Shown: piece by piece, positions 16,786-24,275 of the stretch
How positions within the stretch are numbered: the first letter of the stretch is position 1
Layout of the letters: the number at the start of each line of letters is the position of its first letter
Assembly (NCBI GenBank): GCA_019686175.1
Contig: JADGHJ010000006.1
Span: forward strand, 1 to 36,355
Reading direction: 5' to 3'
DNA: 36,355 nucleotides
DNA from: Chloroflexota bacterium
Lineage (GTDB): Bacteria > Chloroflexota > UBA6077 > JAJPHF01
Notes under the pieces: model-generated
Told to the model about the DNA's origin: nothing
Database searches by the model: none
What the model saw: only the letters and a program-made list of their open reading frames with translations
Made by a program: the position numbers and the translations under genes

Positions 16786-16983
16786 TCAGAGCTGGACCGA
16801 ATGCTGGAAGCCCACGGTCCGGTGCGTGCCGTCGCAAAACGGCTTCTTGCTCGATTGCCCACAACGGCACAGGGCGAAGGTCTCCGGCGCAGGGATCTCT
16901 TTGCCCTCGTGGTTGACCAGCTTCACCCCTTTGATCAGGTACGGACCATCGGCCCGAACGGTGATCACTGCCTCGTCGGCCAT
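16786..16983 (-). CDS. CDGSH-type 2Fe-2S protein
   Basis: A 65-aa single-domain CDGSH (mitoNEET-like) iron-sulfur protein. The cluster-binding signature is complete: Cys39, Cys41, Cys50 and His54 in CRCGQSSKKPFCDGTH. This three-Cys one-His coordination gives a labile 2Fe-2S centre used in electron or cluster transfer. The N-terminal half forms the usual beta-strand segment, DGPYLIKGVKLVNHEGKEI. It has a strong ribosome site GGAGGAG before ATG 16983, and an extended -10 lies about 70 bases upstream. It is monocistronic and converges with the cold-shock gene 16 bases away. The physiological partner is unknown. The small size is normal for bacterial members. Confidence 0.95.
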   Translation of the reverse strand: MADEAVITVRADGPYLIKGVKLVNHEGKEIPAPETFALCRCGQSSKKPFCDGTHRTVGFQHSVQL

Positions 16984-17052
16984 CGCTCCTCCCTCTCCGA
17001 GCGGCCAGCAGTACTGGCCGGTAACGTCACCGCGCCGGGTGATCGTTACGCG

Positions 17053-17061
17053 AGTATAGCA
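17053..17061 (-). promoter_or_regulatory. Extended -10 promoter of the CDGSH gene
   Basis: Minus-strand TGC-TATACT, one mismatch from a perfect extended -10, 70 bases upstream of the CDGSH start. It has the same TGC-TATA form as the moeA operon promoter. No clear -35. Confidence 0.5.
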
Positions 17062-17121
17062 ACCCGCTCGGCTCGCTGAAGATGCCGCCGTACCCCCGCG
17101 CCCGCGGCGCGCCCGAGGCTG

Positions 17122-17415
17122 CTATCCCGTCGTGGTCAGCGCGGCACCGCAGCGCGTGCAGAAGCGCGCCTCGGGCGCCGCCGGCGCGCGGCAGTTGGGG
17201 CAGGCCGCGGCAGGAGCAACCGCGGCAGAGGGCAGCGCCGAGGCGGTCGCTGCGGGCGGATGCTCCTCGGGGCTCGTCTCCACGGCGCGCTTGAACTCCC
17301 GAAGCCCTCTGCCCAGCGCACTGCCCAGCTCTGGCAGCTTGCCCGGGCCGAAGACGATCAGCACGATCACCAGGATGAGGAGGAGATGCGCTGGCTGAAA
17401 CAGGCCCGACCCCAT
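17122..17415 (-). CDS. tatA: TatA-like protein with C-terminal zinc ribbon
   Basis: A 97-aa protein. Residues 5-22 form the single membrane helix, and [21 protein letters not shown] is the classical TatA hinge plus amphipathic helix, so it should form the pore-side component of the twin-arginine translocase. Unusually, after a 25-residue Ala/Pro linker it ends in a zinc ribbon with CPNC (Cys72, Cys75) and CTRC (Cys86, Cys89). TatA tails are usually short, charged and disordered. The start ATG 17415 follows GGAGGT with good spacing; the open frame begins eight codons earlier, but without better support. tatC lies at the far left of the window and no tatB is present. It could equally be called TatA/E family. 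Confidence 0.88.
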   Translation of the reverse strand: MGSGLFQPAHLLLILVIVLIVFGPGKLPELGSALGRGLREFKRAVETSPEEHPPAATASALPSAAVAPAAACPNCRAPAAPEARFCTRCGAALTTTG

Positions 17416-17558
17416 CGTGCCACCTCCGTGCCGCCTCACTATGGCCTACTGTCCCTCAGGGTAACGAACGAGTACCACCCCGTGCACCGCATCGCCATCC
17501 CGTAATAGTGTATCGCCGCTCCGTCGGCGTCGCGCTGGTGGGCGCTGCTGTCACGCTG

Positions 17559-17587
17559 TTCGAACAGGTGTGCGGCTGACGTATGAT
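17559..17587 (+). promoter_or_regulatory. Promoter of the HD-domain gene
   Basis: -10 TATGAT (17582-17587) with a weak -35 TTCGAA (17559-17564) and a 17-base spacer, 31 bases before the HD gene ATG. The -10 has one mismatch to consensus. Confidence 0.5.
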
Positions 17588-17617
17588 GGTGGCAGACGGG
17601 GGTGAGGAAAGGCGGCT

Positions 17618-19174
17618 ATGGCCATCGAACCGATGACGACGGGCGCTCGGGGCGCGGTTGCAGAGCCCCTGGAGGCGCAGATCCAGCAGTTCGCGGAGGA
17701 CGTGATGCGTGGCTACCAGGGGACGCCGCCGCGCCGCGCCAAGTACCTCCGCGATGCGCTGCACGGGTCGATCGTCGTCGAGCCGCACGAGGTGCCGTTC
17801 GTCGACGCGCCGCTGTTCCAGCGCCTGCGCGGCATCTACCAAACCGGGCCGGTGTTCCTCACCTACCCGTCGGCGCGGCACTCGCGCTTCGAGCATGGGG
17901 TGGGCGTGATGCACCTCGCCGGCCGGATGGTGCGGCGGCTGGCGGAGCTGGACCCCAGCCTGCCCGACGCGCACTGCCGCGCCGTGCGCCTGGCCGCGCT
18001 GCTGCACGATATCGGGCATGGAATCTTCTCGCACTCCAGCGAGAAGGTGATCACCGCCACCCCGCTGCTGGCCGGGCAGCTCGATCCGGCGCTGCCGGGC
18101 CAGCAGCCGCACGAGAAGATGGGCGCGCTGCTGCTGCGGAGCGCGCCGATGCGGCGCCTGTTCGAGCAGGCCGACGTCGACGCCGATATCGTGGTCGCGC
18201 TGGTCACCCACGACCTCGCCACCCTGCGCGCGCGCCGCTTCCCGCTGTACCTGGCGGGCGTGATCAGCGGGCCGATCGACGCCGACAAGCTGGACTACTT
18301 CGCCCGCGACTCGCTGTTCTCGGGCGTTCCGGCCATCCTGGACTACGACCGCCTGCTGCAGAGCCTGATGATCGGCGAGCACGGCATCCAGCTCTCGATG
18401 GCCGGCGCGGCCGAGTTGGAGAAGCTGCTGTTCAACCGCATCACCATGTACCACGCGTTGTACAACCACCATAAGGTGCAGACCGCCGACTGCATGATCC
18501 AGGCGGTAATCGAGGCGATCGTTGGCCCGGCGTTCGGGGCGCCGCCCGCCGCGAGCGGCTTGCTCGTCGCGACCCTCGACGGCCCGACGCCCGGGCAGGC
18601 CCGCCCGATCGATTTCCATCGGGTAGTAGACTTCCTGCGGCTGGCCGACGAGGCGCTGCTGCACGCGCCGGCCGCCGATCCCTACGTGGCGGACGTACTG
18701 CACCGCCTCCGTACCCGGCGCCTCCTGCAGCGGGCGTTCGTGCTCCAGCGCGATACCGTGGCCAATCTGGACGACGACACGTACCTCGACTACGCCGACG
18801 CGGTGCGGCGCCACGCTGAGCTGATCCGCCAGCGCATCTTCGAGCACGTGCGACGCCAGGTGCCCAGCCTGCAGCCGGGCGACCTGTGGGTCCGACCGGC
18901 CGTGGTGCCGCGGGTCACGGACCATCACGTGATCGCGACCTCGCCGGGCGAGCCGACCCGCCACCCGACGATCTTTTCGGGCTGGCTGCCGGACGTCACC
19001 GACCGACGCGTGACCAACCCGGTCCAGCGCAATTACCTGCTGTACAAGGCGCCGATCTATGTGCTCGCGCCACCCGAGCACCTGGCCACGGTGGAGCGCG
19101 CCGCGCACCGGGTGCTCCGCGACCTGTTCGACAGCCTGCTGCCCAGCGTGCGCTTCCTGCCGCGCCATGGCTGA
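17618..19174 (+). CDS. HD-domain phosphohydrolase (COG1078, dNTPase-like)
   Basis: A 518-aa HD-superfamily protein of the COG1078/SAMHD1-like group, whose studied members are metal-dependent dNTP triphosphohydrolases. The metal ligands are visible: His93 in SRFEHGVGVMHLAG, His130-Asp131 in LLHDIGHGIFSHSSEK and the later Asp in PIDADKLDYFARDS. The PLFQRLRGIYQTGPVFLTYPSA segment before the HD core is typical of the group. The C-terminal 250 residues include NRITMYHALYNHHKVQTAD, also conserved in this family, and an extension of unknown role. The start ATG 17618 follows GAGGAAAGG. A LysR regulator starts six bases after its stop, so the two are one operon. The actual nucleotide substrate is untested. 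Confidence 0.9.
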   Translation: MAIEPMTTGARGAVAEPLEAQIQQFAEDVMRGYQGTPPRRAKYLRDALHGSIVVEPHEVPFVDAPLFQRLRGIYQTGPVFLTYPSARHSRFEHGVGVMHLAGRMVRRLAELDPSLPDAHCRAVRLAALLHDIGHGIFSHSSEKVITATPLLAGQLDPALPGQQPHEKMGALLLRSAPMRRLFEQADVDADIVVALVTHDLATLRARRFPLYLAGVISGPIDADKLDYFARDSLFSGVPAILDYDRLLQSLMIGEHGIQLSMAGAAELEKLLFNRITMYHALYNHHKVQTADCMIQAVIEAIVGPAFGAPPAASGLLVATLDGPTPGQARPIDFHRVVDFLRLADEALLHAPAADPYVADVLHRLRTRRLLQRAFVLQRDTVANLDDDTYLDYADAVRRHAELIRQRIFEHVRRQVPSLQPGDLWVRPAVVPRVTDHHVIATSPGEPTRHPTIFSGWLPDVTDRRVTNPVQRNYLLYKAPIYVLAPPEHLATVERAAHRVLRDLFDSLLPSVRFLPRHG

Positions 19175-19180
19175 GCCGCC

Positions 19181-20092
19181 ATGCTGACCTACACCCTCAC
19201 CGAGTACGCCGTGCTGGCCGGCCTGGCCCAGGGCGAGACGCTCCGCCAGGTGGGCGCCCGGCTCGGCCTCACGCAGCCGGGGGTCACCAAGCTGCTGCGC
19301 GCGGCGGAGCGCAAGGCCCGGGCGCCGCTGGTCCAGCGCCGGGGGCGCCGGCTACAGCTCACCGCCGCCGGGGCGCAGCTCGCGCGGCTCGGCGAGCCGG
19401 TGCTGCTAGCCGCCGCGCGTGCCGAGGCCGGATTGGAGTCCTTCCGGGCCGGCCTCAGCGGGCGCGTGGCGCTGGCCGCGACGAGCACCCCCGGCAACTA
19501 CCTGGTGCCGGCAGTGCTCGGCCGGTTCCTCCAGGAGTTTCCGGACGCAGAGGTCACGCTGGCGGTCACGCCGCTGGACCGCGTGTGGGAGCTGCTGGCC
19601 CGCGGCGCGGCCGACCTGGCCCTGGTGGGGGCCGAGCGCGCGCCCGCTCCCTTCCGCTACACGCCACTGTACGCCGAGCGCATCGTCCTGGTCGTCGGGC
19701 CCGCGCATCGGCTGGCAGCCGCCGAGGCGGTCAGCTGGGAGGAGCTGGCGCGCGAGCCGCTGGTCACAAGCCAGAGCGAGACGACCTGGCCCGAGATGCT
19801 GCGGCGGCTGGGCGCGGGCGACTTCGCGCCGCGTCAGCACCGCGAACTGCGCGCGGTGGAGGGGCTGAAGCGGCTGGTGGAGACGGGCTATGGCGTCGGG
19901 TTGGCCTTCTACCGAGCCGTGGAGCGCGAGCTGCGGCTAGGTCTGCTGTGCGAGCTGGTGGTGCCGGGTGCCAGGGCGACGGTGCCGTTCGGCCTCGTGC
20001 AGGCAGCGGAACGGACGCCCGCCCCGCTGGTCGAGCGGCTGGTGGTCGCGCTACGCGCGGCGGCCATGACAGATAACGCGCGTTATCGGTGA
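19181..20092 (+). CDS. LysR-family transcriptional regulator
   Basis: A 303-aa regulator. Residues about 5-60 form the winged helix-turn-helix (LRQVGARLGLTQPGVTKLLRAAERKA), followed by the linker helix and a periplasmic-binding-like effector domain. That domain starts at RVALAATSTPGNYLVPAVLGRFLQEFP and includes DLALVGAE and ETGYGVGLAF, classic LysR positions. It lies six bases after the HD gene and upstream of the bicupin-EutA pair, either of which it may control. Unusually, LysR genes are most often divergent from their targets, and this one is in line. Its last codons contain a perfect palindrome (20072-20087) that may be an operator for the genes downstream. The effector is unknown. Confidence 0.92.
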   Translation: MLTYTLTEYAVLAGLAQGETLRQVGARLGLTQPGVTKLLRAAERKARAPLVQRRGRRLQLTAAGAQLARLGEPVLLAAARAEAGLESFRAGLSGRVALAATSTPGNYLVPAVLGRFLQEFPDAEVTLAVTPLDRVWELLARGAADLALVGAERAPAPFRYTPLYAERIVLVVGPAHRLAAAEAVSWEELAREPLVTSQSETTWPEMLRRLGAGDFAPRQHRELRAVEGLKRLVETGYGVGLAFYRAVERELRLGLLCELVVPGARATVPFGLVQAAERTPAPLVERLVVALRAAAMTDNARYR

Positions 20093-20100
20093 GGTCACCG
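20072..20100. promoter_or_regulatory. Two abutting palindromes, candidate operator
   Basis: A perfect 16-base palindrome GATAACGCGCGTTATC (20072-20087) in the last codons of the LysR gene is followed at once by CGGTGA-GG-TCACCG (20087-20100), spanning the stop codon. Paired dyads of this kind suit a dimeric regulator upstream of the bicupin promoter. A transcript hairpin is the alternative. Confidence 0.5.
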
Positions 20101-20109
20101 GGCGCGCCA

Positions 20110-20139
20110 TTGTGCGCGCAGTCGCTACGGTGCTACCCT
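20110..20139 (+). promoter_or_regulatory. Possible promoter of the bicupin-eutA pair
   Basis: TTGTGC (20110-20115), an 18-base spacer and TACCCT (20134-20139) preceded by TGC. The weak -10 is offset by the TGn extension. It lies about 80 bases before the bicupin ATG and next to the paired palindromes. Confidence 0.3.
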
Positions 20140-20220
20140 GCGCTTGAGAACTGCCCCCAACCTGCGCCCAGCGAGGCCGGAACGGGGATCGACGCCGCGA
20201 GCGTGTTGCGGGAGGGCCGA

Positions 20221-21303
20221 ATGGCGACGCAGCCCAAGTTCTTGACCGATCCGTATCTCGAATGGGTGGCTCGCGAGGGGCTGCCGGTCGTGGAGGACTT
20301 CGGGGTCGACCTGCTCCAGGTCGAGACCAAGCCCTGGGCGCGTATGGGCGCCAACGGGGCGTTCGTGCACGTCAAGGGGCGCGGCGACTACCTCAACGTC
20401 TACGTCTGCGAGATCCCGGGCGGTGGCGCCACCGAGCCGCAGCAGCACCTGTTCGAAGAGGTGATCTACGTCCTCGATGGCCGCGGCAGCACGGCGATCG
20501 AGACGCCCGACGGCCGGCGACACTCCTTCGAGTGGGGCACCGGCAGCTTGATCGCTATCCCGCTGAACGTGCGCTACCGGCACTTCAACGCCCAGGGCCG
20601 CGCCCCCGCGCGCTTCGCCAGCGTGACCAACCTGCCGCTGGTGCTGAACGCATTCCACAACGAGCGCTTCGTGTTCGAGAACCCGTGGCAGTTCCACGAG
20701 CGGCTGGGCGACGAGCGCTACTTCCGTGGCGAAGGCGAGTTCATCCCCATGCGGCCGGGGCGCCACATGTGGGAGACGAACTTCGTGCCCGACCTGCGCA
20801 CGTTCAAGCTGCACGAGTGGAAGGAGCGCGGCGCCGGCGGCTCGAACATCATGTTCATCCTCGCTGACGGCACGATGCATGCGCATATGAGCGAGATGCC
20901 CGTCGGCACCTACAAGAAGGCCCACCGCCACGAGGCCGACTTCCACATTTTCCCCGTGACGGGGCAGGGCTACAGCCTGTTCTGGAGCGAGGGCGACACG
21001 GAGTACCATCGCTTCGATTGGCGCCACGGCTGCGTGTACGCGCCACCGGATATGATCTTCCATCAGCACTTCAACACCAGTCCGTATCCGTCGCGCTACC
21101 TCGCCGTGGCGTTCGGCAACCTGCGCTACCCGTTCACGGCCAGCAAGCGCGCCACGTTCACGGGCATGGACGTGAGTGTGAAGAGCGGCGGCCGTCAGAT
21201 CGAGTACGAGGACGAGGACCCGCGCATCCGGCAGCTGTTCGAGGCCGAGCTGGCCAAGATGGGGGTCGAGTGCCGCATGCCGCCGGTCGCCACGCGGGTG
21301 TGA
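20221..21303 (+). CDS. Bicupin protein, possible dioxygenase-like
   Basis: A 360-aa protein with two cupin barrels. The first (about residues 55-140) shows EPQQHLFEEVIYVLDGRGST and GTGSLIAIPLNVRYRHFN. The second (about 215-300) shows MHAHMSEMPVGTYKKAHRHEADFHIFPVTGQGYS and PDMIFHQHFN, with several His and Glu suited to bind one metal. Bicupins include gentisate-type dioxygenases, oxalate decarboxylases and sugar or ureide enzymes. No residue pattern here lets me pick one. The start ATG 20221 follows GGGAGGGCC. It is followed after three bases by eutA, so the pair is one transcript. The close link to a B12-lyase reactivase hints at a role in amino-alcohol use, which is inference. Confidence 0.85.
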   Translation: MATQPKFLTDPYLEWVAREGLPVVEDFGVDLLQVETKPWARMGANGAFVHVKGRGDYLNVYVCEIPGGGATEPQQHLFEEVIYVLDGRGSTAIETPDGRRHSFEWGTGSLIAIPLNVRYRHFNAQGRAPARFASVTNLPLVLNAFHNERFVFENPWQFHERLGDERYFRGEGEFIPMRPGRHMWETNFVPDLRTFKLHEWKERGAGGSNIMFILADGTMHAHMSEMPVGTYKKAHRHEADFHIFPVTGQGYSLFWSEGDTEYHRFDWRHGCVYAPPDMIFHQHFNTSPYPSRYLAVAFGNLRYPFTASKRATFTGMDVSVKSGGRQIEYEDEDPRIRQLFEAELAKMGVECRMPPVATRV

Positions 21304-21306
21304 GCC

Positions 21307-22890
21307 GTGTGTGATCACGATCTGAGCGACCTGCGCTTTCCCGACCATCACGGCGACGACCACGCGCACGACGAGCACGGCAACCACATCGACGACGCCA
21401 TCTGGGGCAGCGACAACGTCGAGCTGATCACCGTCGGCATCGACATCGGGTCGAGCACCTCGCACCTGATGTTCTCGCGCATCCGGCTGGCGCGGCTGAG
21501 CACGCTGCTGTCCAGCCGCTTCGTGGTCGTCGAGCGCACCACGCTGTACCGCTCGCCGATCTTGCTCACGCCGTACCGTGCCGACAATCGCATCGACGCC
21601 GAGCGGCTGGCGGCGTTTATCGCCGAGGCGTATGCGGAAGCGGGGCTGACCCACGATGCGGTCGATAGCGGCGCAGTGATCCTGACCGGCGAGGCGCTGA
21701 AGCGCGCCAACGCGCGGGCCATCGCCGAGCTGTTCGCCGAGCAGGCTGGCCGCTTCGTGTGTGCCTCGGCGGGCCACAACCTGGAGGCCATCCTGGCCGC
21801 CCATGGCTCGGGTGCGGTGGCCCTGTCGCGACAGGGCGGCATCGTGCTGAACGTCGATGTGGGCGGCGGCACTAGCAAGCTGGCCATCTGCCGCCAGGGG
21901 CAGGTGCTCGACACCGCCGCGATCGGCGTCGGCGGGCGCCTGGTGGCGCTCGATGGCGCAGGCCGCGTGGTGCGCCTGGAGGCTGAGGCGCGCACGGCCG
22001 CCGAGCTGCTGGGCATACCCGTGGTGCTGGGCGCCCCGCTGGCACCGGCCGAGCGCGACCGGCTCGCCGAGGCGCTGGCGGCCGCGCTGGTAGCACTGGT
22101 GCGCGGCGAGCAGGCCCCCGACGCCCCGGCGCTCGCCGGGCGCCTGGCCCACGGGCTGCTGCTCACGCCGCCGCTCGCCTACCGCGGGCCGATCGACACC
22201 ATCGTCTTCTCGGGCGGGGTCGCCGAGTATCTCTACGGGGAGCCGCCGGACGAGTTCGGCGATCTGGCGCGCCCGCTGGCTACCGCACTGCGCCGCGCCC
22301 AGGCGGCGGGCGAGTTGCCGGCGCCGGTGGCCGCCCCGGCGGAGCGCATCCGCGCTACGGTGATCGGCGCCTCGCAGTTCACCGTGCAGCTCAGCGGCAA
22401 CACGGTGACGATCACCAATCCGGACATCCTCCCGCTGCACAACTTGCCGGTGCTGCGCCCAGTGCTGGGCGAGAGCCCATCGGCGGACACGGTGGCTGCC
22501 GCGCTGCGGCGCAGCTTGCAGCGTGCCGACATCGAGGAGGGGACCGTGCCGGTGGCGGTGGCGCTGGCCTGGGACGGTCTACCGTACTACCACGTCCTGC
22601 GCGCGCTGGCCGAGGGGATCGTGGCCGCGCTGCCGCGCACGCTGGGGAGCGGGGTGCCGTTGACGGTCGTGTTCGACGGCGACGTGGGCCGCACGGTGGG
22701 CGGCATCCTGCGCGAGGAGCTGGGGGTGGCCAATGACCTCATCTGCATCGACGGCGTGCGGCTGAGCGAGCTGGACTACATCGACATCGGCCGCGTGGTC
22801 GAGCCGGCGAACGTCGTGCCGGTGGTGGTGAAGTCGCTGCTGTTCCCCGAGCCGAGCTTGCGCCAGCAGGGCGAGCTGCTCGAGGTATAG
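21307..22890 (+). CDS. eutA: EutA-type ethanolamine ammonia-lyase reactivating factor
   Basis: A 527-aa member of the EutA family, which swaps damaged cobalamin out of ethanolamine ammonia-lyase using ATP. It has actin/Hsp70-like ATPase motifs: TVGIDIGSSTSHLMFSR (phosphate 1), GIVLNVDVGGGTSKLA (phosphate 2) and TIVFSGGVAEYL (adenosine). The GHNLEAILAAHGSGAVALS segment is also typical. The N-terminus carries a His/Asp-rich stretch, DHHGDDHAHDEHGNH, which could bind metal. The start is GTG 21307, three bases after the bicupin stop. EutB and EutC, the lyase subunits it should serve, are not in the window. The stop codon lies inside a long hairpin (22884-22918). Confidence 0.9.
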   Translation: MCDHDLSDLRFPDHHGDDHAHDEHGNHIDDAIWGSDNVELITVGIDIGSSTSHLMFSRIRLARLSTLLSSRFVVVERTTLYRSPILLTPYRADNRIDAERLAAFIAEAYAEAGLTHDAVDSGAVILTGEALKRANARAIAELFAEQAGRFVCASAGHNLEAILAAHGSGAVALSRQGGIVLNVDVGGGTSKLAICRQGQVLDTAAIGVGGRLVALDGAGRVVRLEAEARTAAELLGIPVVLGAPLAPAERDRLAEALAAALVALVRGEQAPDAPALAGRLAHGLLLTPPLAYRGPIDTIVFSGGVAEYLYGEPPDEFGDLARPLATALRRAQAAGELPAPVAAPAERIRATVIGASQFTVQLSGNTVTITNPDILPLHNLPVLRPVLGESPSADTVAAALRRSLQRADIEEGTVPVAVALAWDGLPYYHVLRALAEGIVAALPRTLGSGVPLTVVFDGDVGRTVGGILREELGVANDLICIDGVRLSELDYIDIGRVVEPANVVPVVVKSLLFPEPSLRQQGELLEV

Positions 22891-22918
22891 GCCGCCCCAG
22901 TTGCGGGCGGCCTATACC
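22884..22918 (+). terminator. Perfect 14-bp hairpin over the eutA stop
   Basis: Arms GGTATAGGCCGCCC (22884-22897) and GGGCGGCCTATACC (22905-22918) are exact reverse complements with a 7-base loop. The eutA TAG stop lies within the left arm. No T-run follows, so if it is a terminator it is not a classical U-tract type; RNA stabilisation is another option. Confidence 0.65.
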
Positions 22919-23002
22919 CTCGGGATTCCCCTCATTGCTGAGACGCCCACCTGTAAACCCTGGCCTTGGGAGTTCCTACACCTCAGCCCCGAAATTTGTG
23001 TT

Positions 23003-23019
23003 CCTGGCGGCGCGCCAGG
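23003..23019. repeat. Short perfect inverted repeat
   Basis: CCTGGCG, three bases, CGCCAGG. It lies in the leader 53 bases before the metallo-beta-lactamase-fold gene; a small hairpin or operator is possible. Confidence 0.35.
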
Positions 23020-23071
23020 TAGCATGCCCTGTTCCCGCGAGCAGGACAGCCCAGCAGAAAGGGGCAGGACC

Positions 23072-23794
23072 ATGGCGACGGTGGCCGAGGTGGCTCCCGC
23101 GATCTACCGGGTGAATCATGTCGTCCCAGATGTGCCGGTCACGTTCAGCTTCTTCGTCATCGCCGACGATCAGCCCGCGCTGGTGCAGACAGGCTTCGGG
23201 CGCTGCTTCGACGAGAGCCTGGAGGCCGTGCGGCGGGTGATCGACCCGGCGCGGCTCCGCTATATCGTGGTGCCGCACTTCGAAGGCGATGAGTGCGGGG
23301 CGCTGAATCGCTTTCTGGCGCTGGCGCCCCACGCCCAGGCCGTGTGCAGCCCCATCGGGGCCTTCACCAACCTGGCGGATTTCGCGCTGCGGGAGCCGCT
23401 GGCCGTGGATGAGACGAGCGTGCTCGACCTGGGCCAGCATCGGCTGCGCTTCCTGCTCACGCCGTATGTCCACCAGTGGGACAGCCTGCTGGCGTTCGAC
23501 GAGACGACCGGCACGCTGTTCAGCTCGGACCTGTTCATCCAGCCGGGGCCGCAGCCGCCGACGACCGATCGCGACCTGACGGAGGAGATGCTGCTGGTGT
23601 ACCGCACCATCGGGATCTTTCCCTCGCGAGCGCACTTGAACGCGGCCCTGGACAAGATCGAGGCGCTGGCGCCGCGCACGCTGGCCTGCCACCACGGCAG
23701 CGTGGTCAGCGGGCAGATTCCGGCCTATCTCCGCGCGCTGCGGGAGCACGACGTCACGGGCCTCACCGCCTGGAACCCCATGCGGGGAGCCTAG
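23072..23794 (+). CDS. Flavodiiron-like MBL-fold protein (ODP type)
   Basis: A 240-aa metallo-beta-lactamase-fold protein of the oxygen-binding diiron type (ODP domain of flavodiiron proteins), without the flavodoxin domain. Metal ligands by position are His69, Glu71 and Asp73 in HFEGDE, His134 in VHQWDS, Asp153 in FSSDLF and His207 in ACHHGS. The 19-residue spacing of His134 and Asp153 equals that of flavodiiron enzymes. The usual fourth-position His in HxExDH is Glu74 here. Members reduce O2 or NO or sense them. The start ATG 23072 is preceded by AGGAC; a longer open frame upstream lacks support. It is apparently monocistronic, and a redox partner is not seen beside it. Confidence 0.8.
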   Translation: MATVAEVAPAIYRVNHVVPDVPVTFSFFVIADDQPALVQTGFGRCFDESLEAVRRVIDPARLRYIVVPHFEGDECGALNRFLALAPHAQAVCSPIGAFTNLADFALREPLAVDETSVLDLGQHRLRFLLTPYVHQWDSLLAFDETTGTLFSSDLFIQPGPQPPTTDRDLTEEMLLVYRTIGIFPSRAHLNAALDKIEALAPRTLACHHGSVVSGQIPAYLRALREHDVTGLTAWNPMRGA

Positions 23795-23805
23795 CGGGGT
23801 GCCTA

Positions 23806-23835
23806 TTGAGTCGCGGGCGCAGCCTGTGCGATAAG
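23806..23835 (+). promoter_or_regulatory. Promoter of clpS
   Basis: TTGAGT (23806-23811), an 18-base spacer and GATAAG (23830-23835) with TGC directly in front (extended -10), 56 bases before the ClpS start. Each hexamer has two mismatches to consensus. Confidence 0.45.
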
Positions 23836-23890
23836 GTGAGCAGGGCGCCTGGCGGTGCCCCCACCTGGCAGCACGCGGGAGAGGGACGGA

Positions 23891-24196
23891 ATGGTCCGCA
23901 ACGCTGGCCCGGCGACAGTCCGGCCCGATCTGGACGAGGAGGTCATCGCGCGGCTGCGCGCCCTGCCGCCGTTCAAGGTGGTGGTGCTCGACTGTCAGTG
24001 CCACACCTTCGATGATGTCGAGGTGGCGCTCTGCCGCGTCATCCCTGGCATGACGCGGCCCAAGGCGCACCAGCACGCCTGGGAGATCCACACTACCGGC
24101 GCGTCGGTAGTGGCGCGCGCGCCCAAGGAGCGCGCCGAGCTGTACGAGGCGCAACTCAAGGCGCGCGGGCTGCGTGTGACCATCGAGCCCGACTGA
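23891..24196 (+). CDS. clpS: ClpS adaptor for Clp protease
   Basis: A 101-aa ClpS adaptor, which delivers N-end-rule substrates to the ClpA/ClpC-ClpP protease. The family pattern is clear: PPFKVVVLDCQCHTFDDVE at the substrate pocket, the helix that includes VIPGMTRPKAHQHAWEIH, then TTGASVV, and the AELYEAQLKARGLRVTIEP end. The Asp in VLDCQCHTFDD fits the alpha-amino recognition site. The usual double Asp/Asn at the pocket reads DCQCHTF, an uncommon Cys-containing variant. The start ATG 23891 follows GAGAGGGACGG. clpA is not adjacent, which is common outside proteobacteria. A strong hairpin follows the stop codon. Confidence 0.9.
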   Translation: MVRNAGPATVRPDLDEEVIARLRALPPFKVVVLDCQCHTFDDVEVALCRVIPGMTRPKAHQHAWEIHTTGASVVARAPKERAELYEAQLKARGLRVTIEPD

Positions 24197-24200
24197 GTGC

Positions 24201-24242
24201 CTCGGCGCGCCGGTGTTGCAGGAGCGACTCCGGCGCGCCGAG
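24201..24242 (+). terminator. 13-bp hairpin after clpS
   Basis: Arms CTCGGCGCGCCGG (24201-24213) and CCGGCGCGCCGAG (24230-24242) pair perfectly around a 16-base loop, five bases after the clpS stop. No T-run follows. Convergent genes make a terminator likely. Confidence 0.6.
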
Positions 24243-24275
24243 CGGGCGCCGCGGCCCTACACCCATTGACAGGCT

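Noticed and set aside
17456-19168. A 570-codon minus-strand frame opposite the HD gene.
   Set aside because: It is composed of Arg/His/Gln/Val-rich low-similarity sequence mirroring the HD codons, with no domain.
20125-22440. A 771-codon minus-strand frame opposite the bicupin and eutA.
   Set aside because: Its translation is His/Gln/Arg-rich without any domain, and both genes on the plus strand are clear, so it is an antisense shadow.
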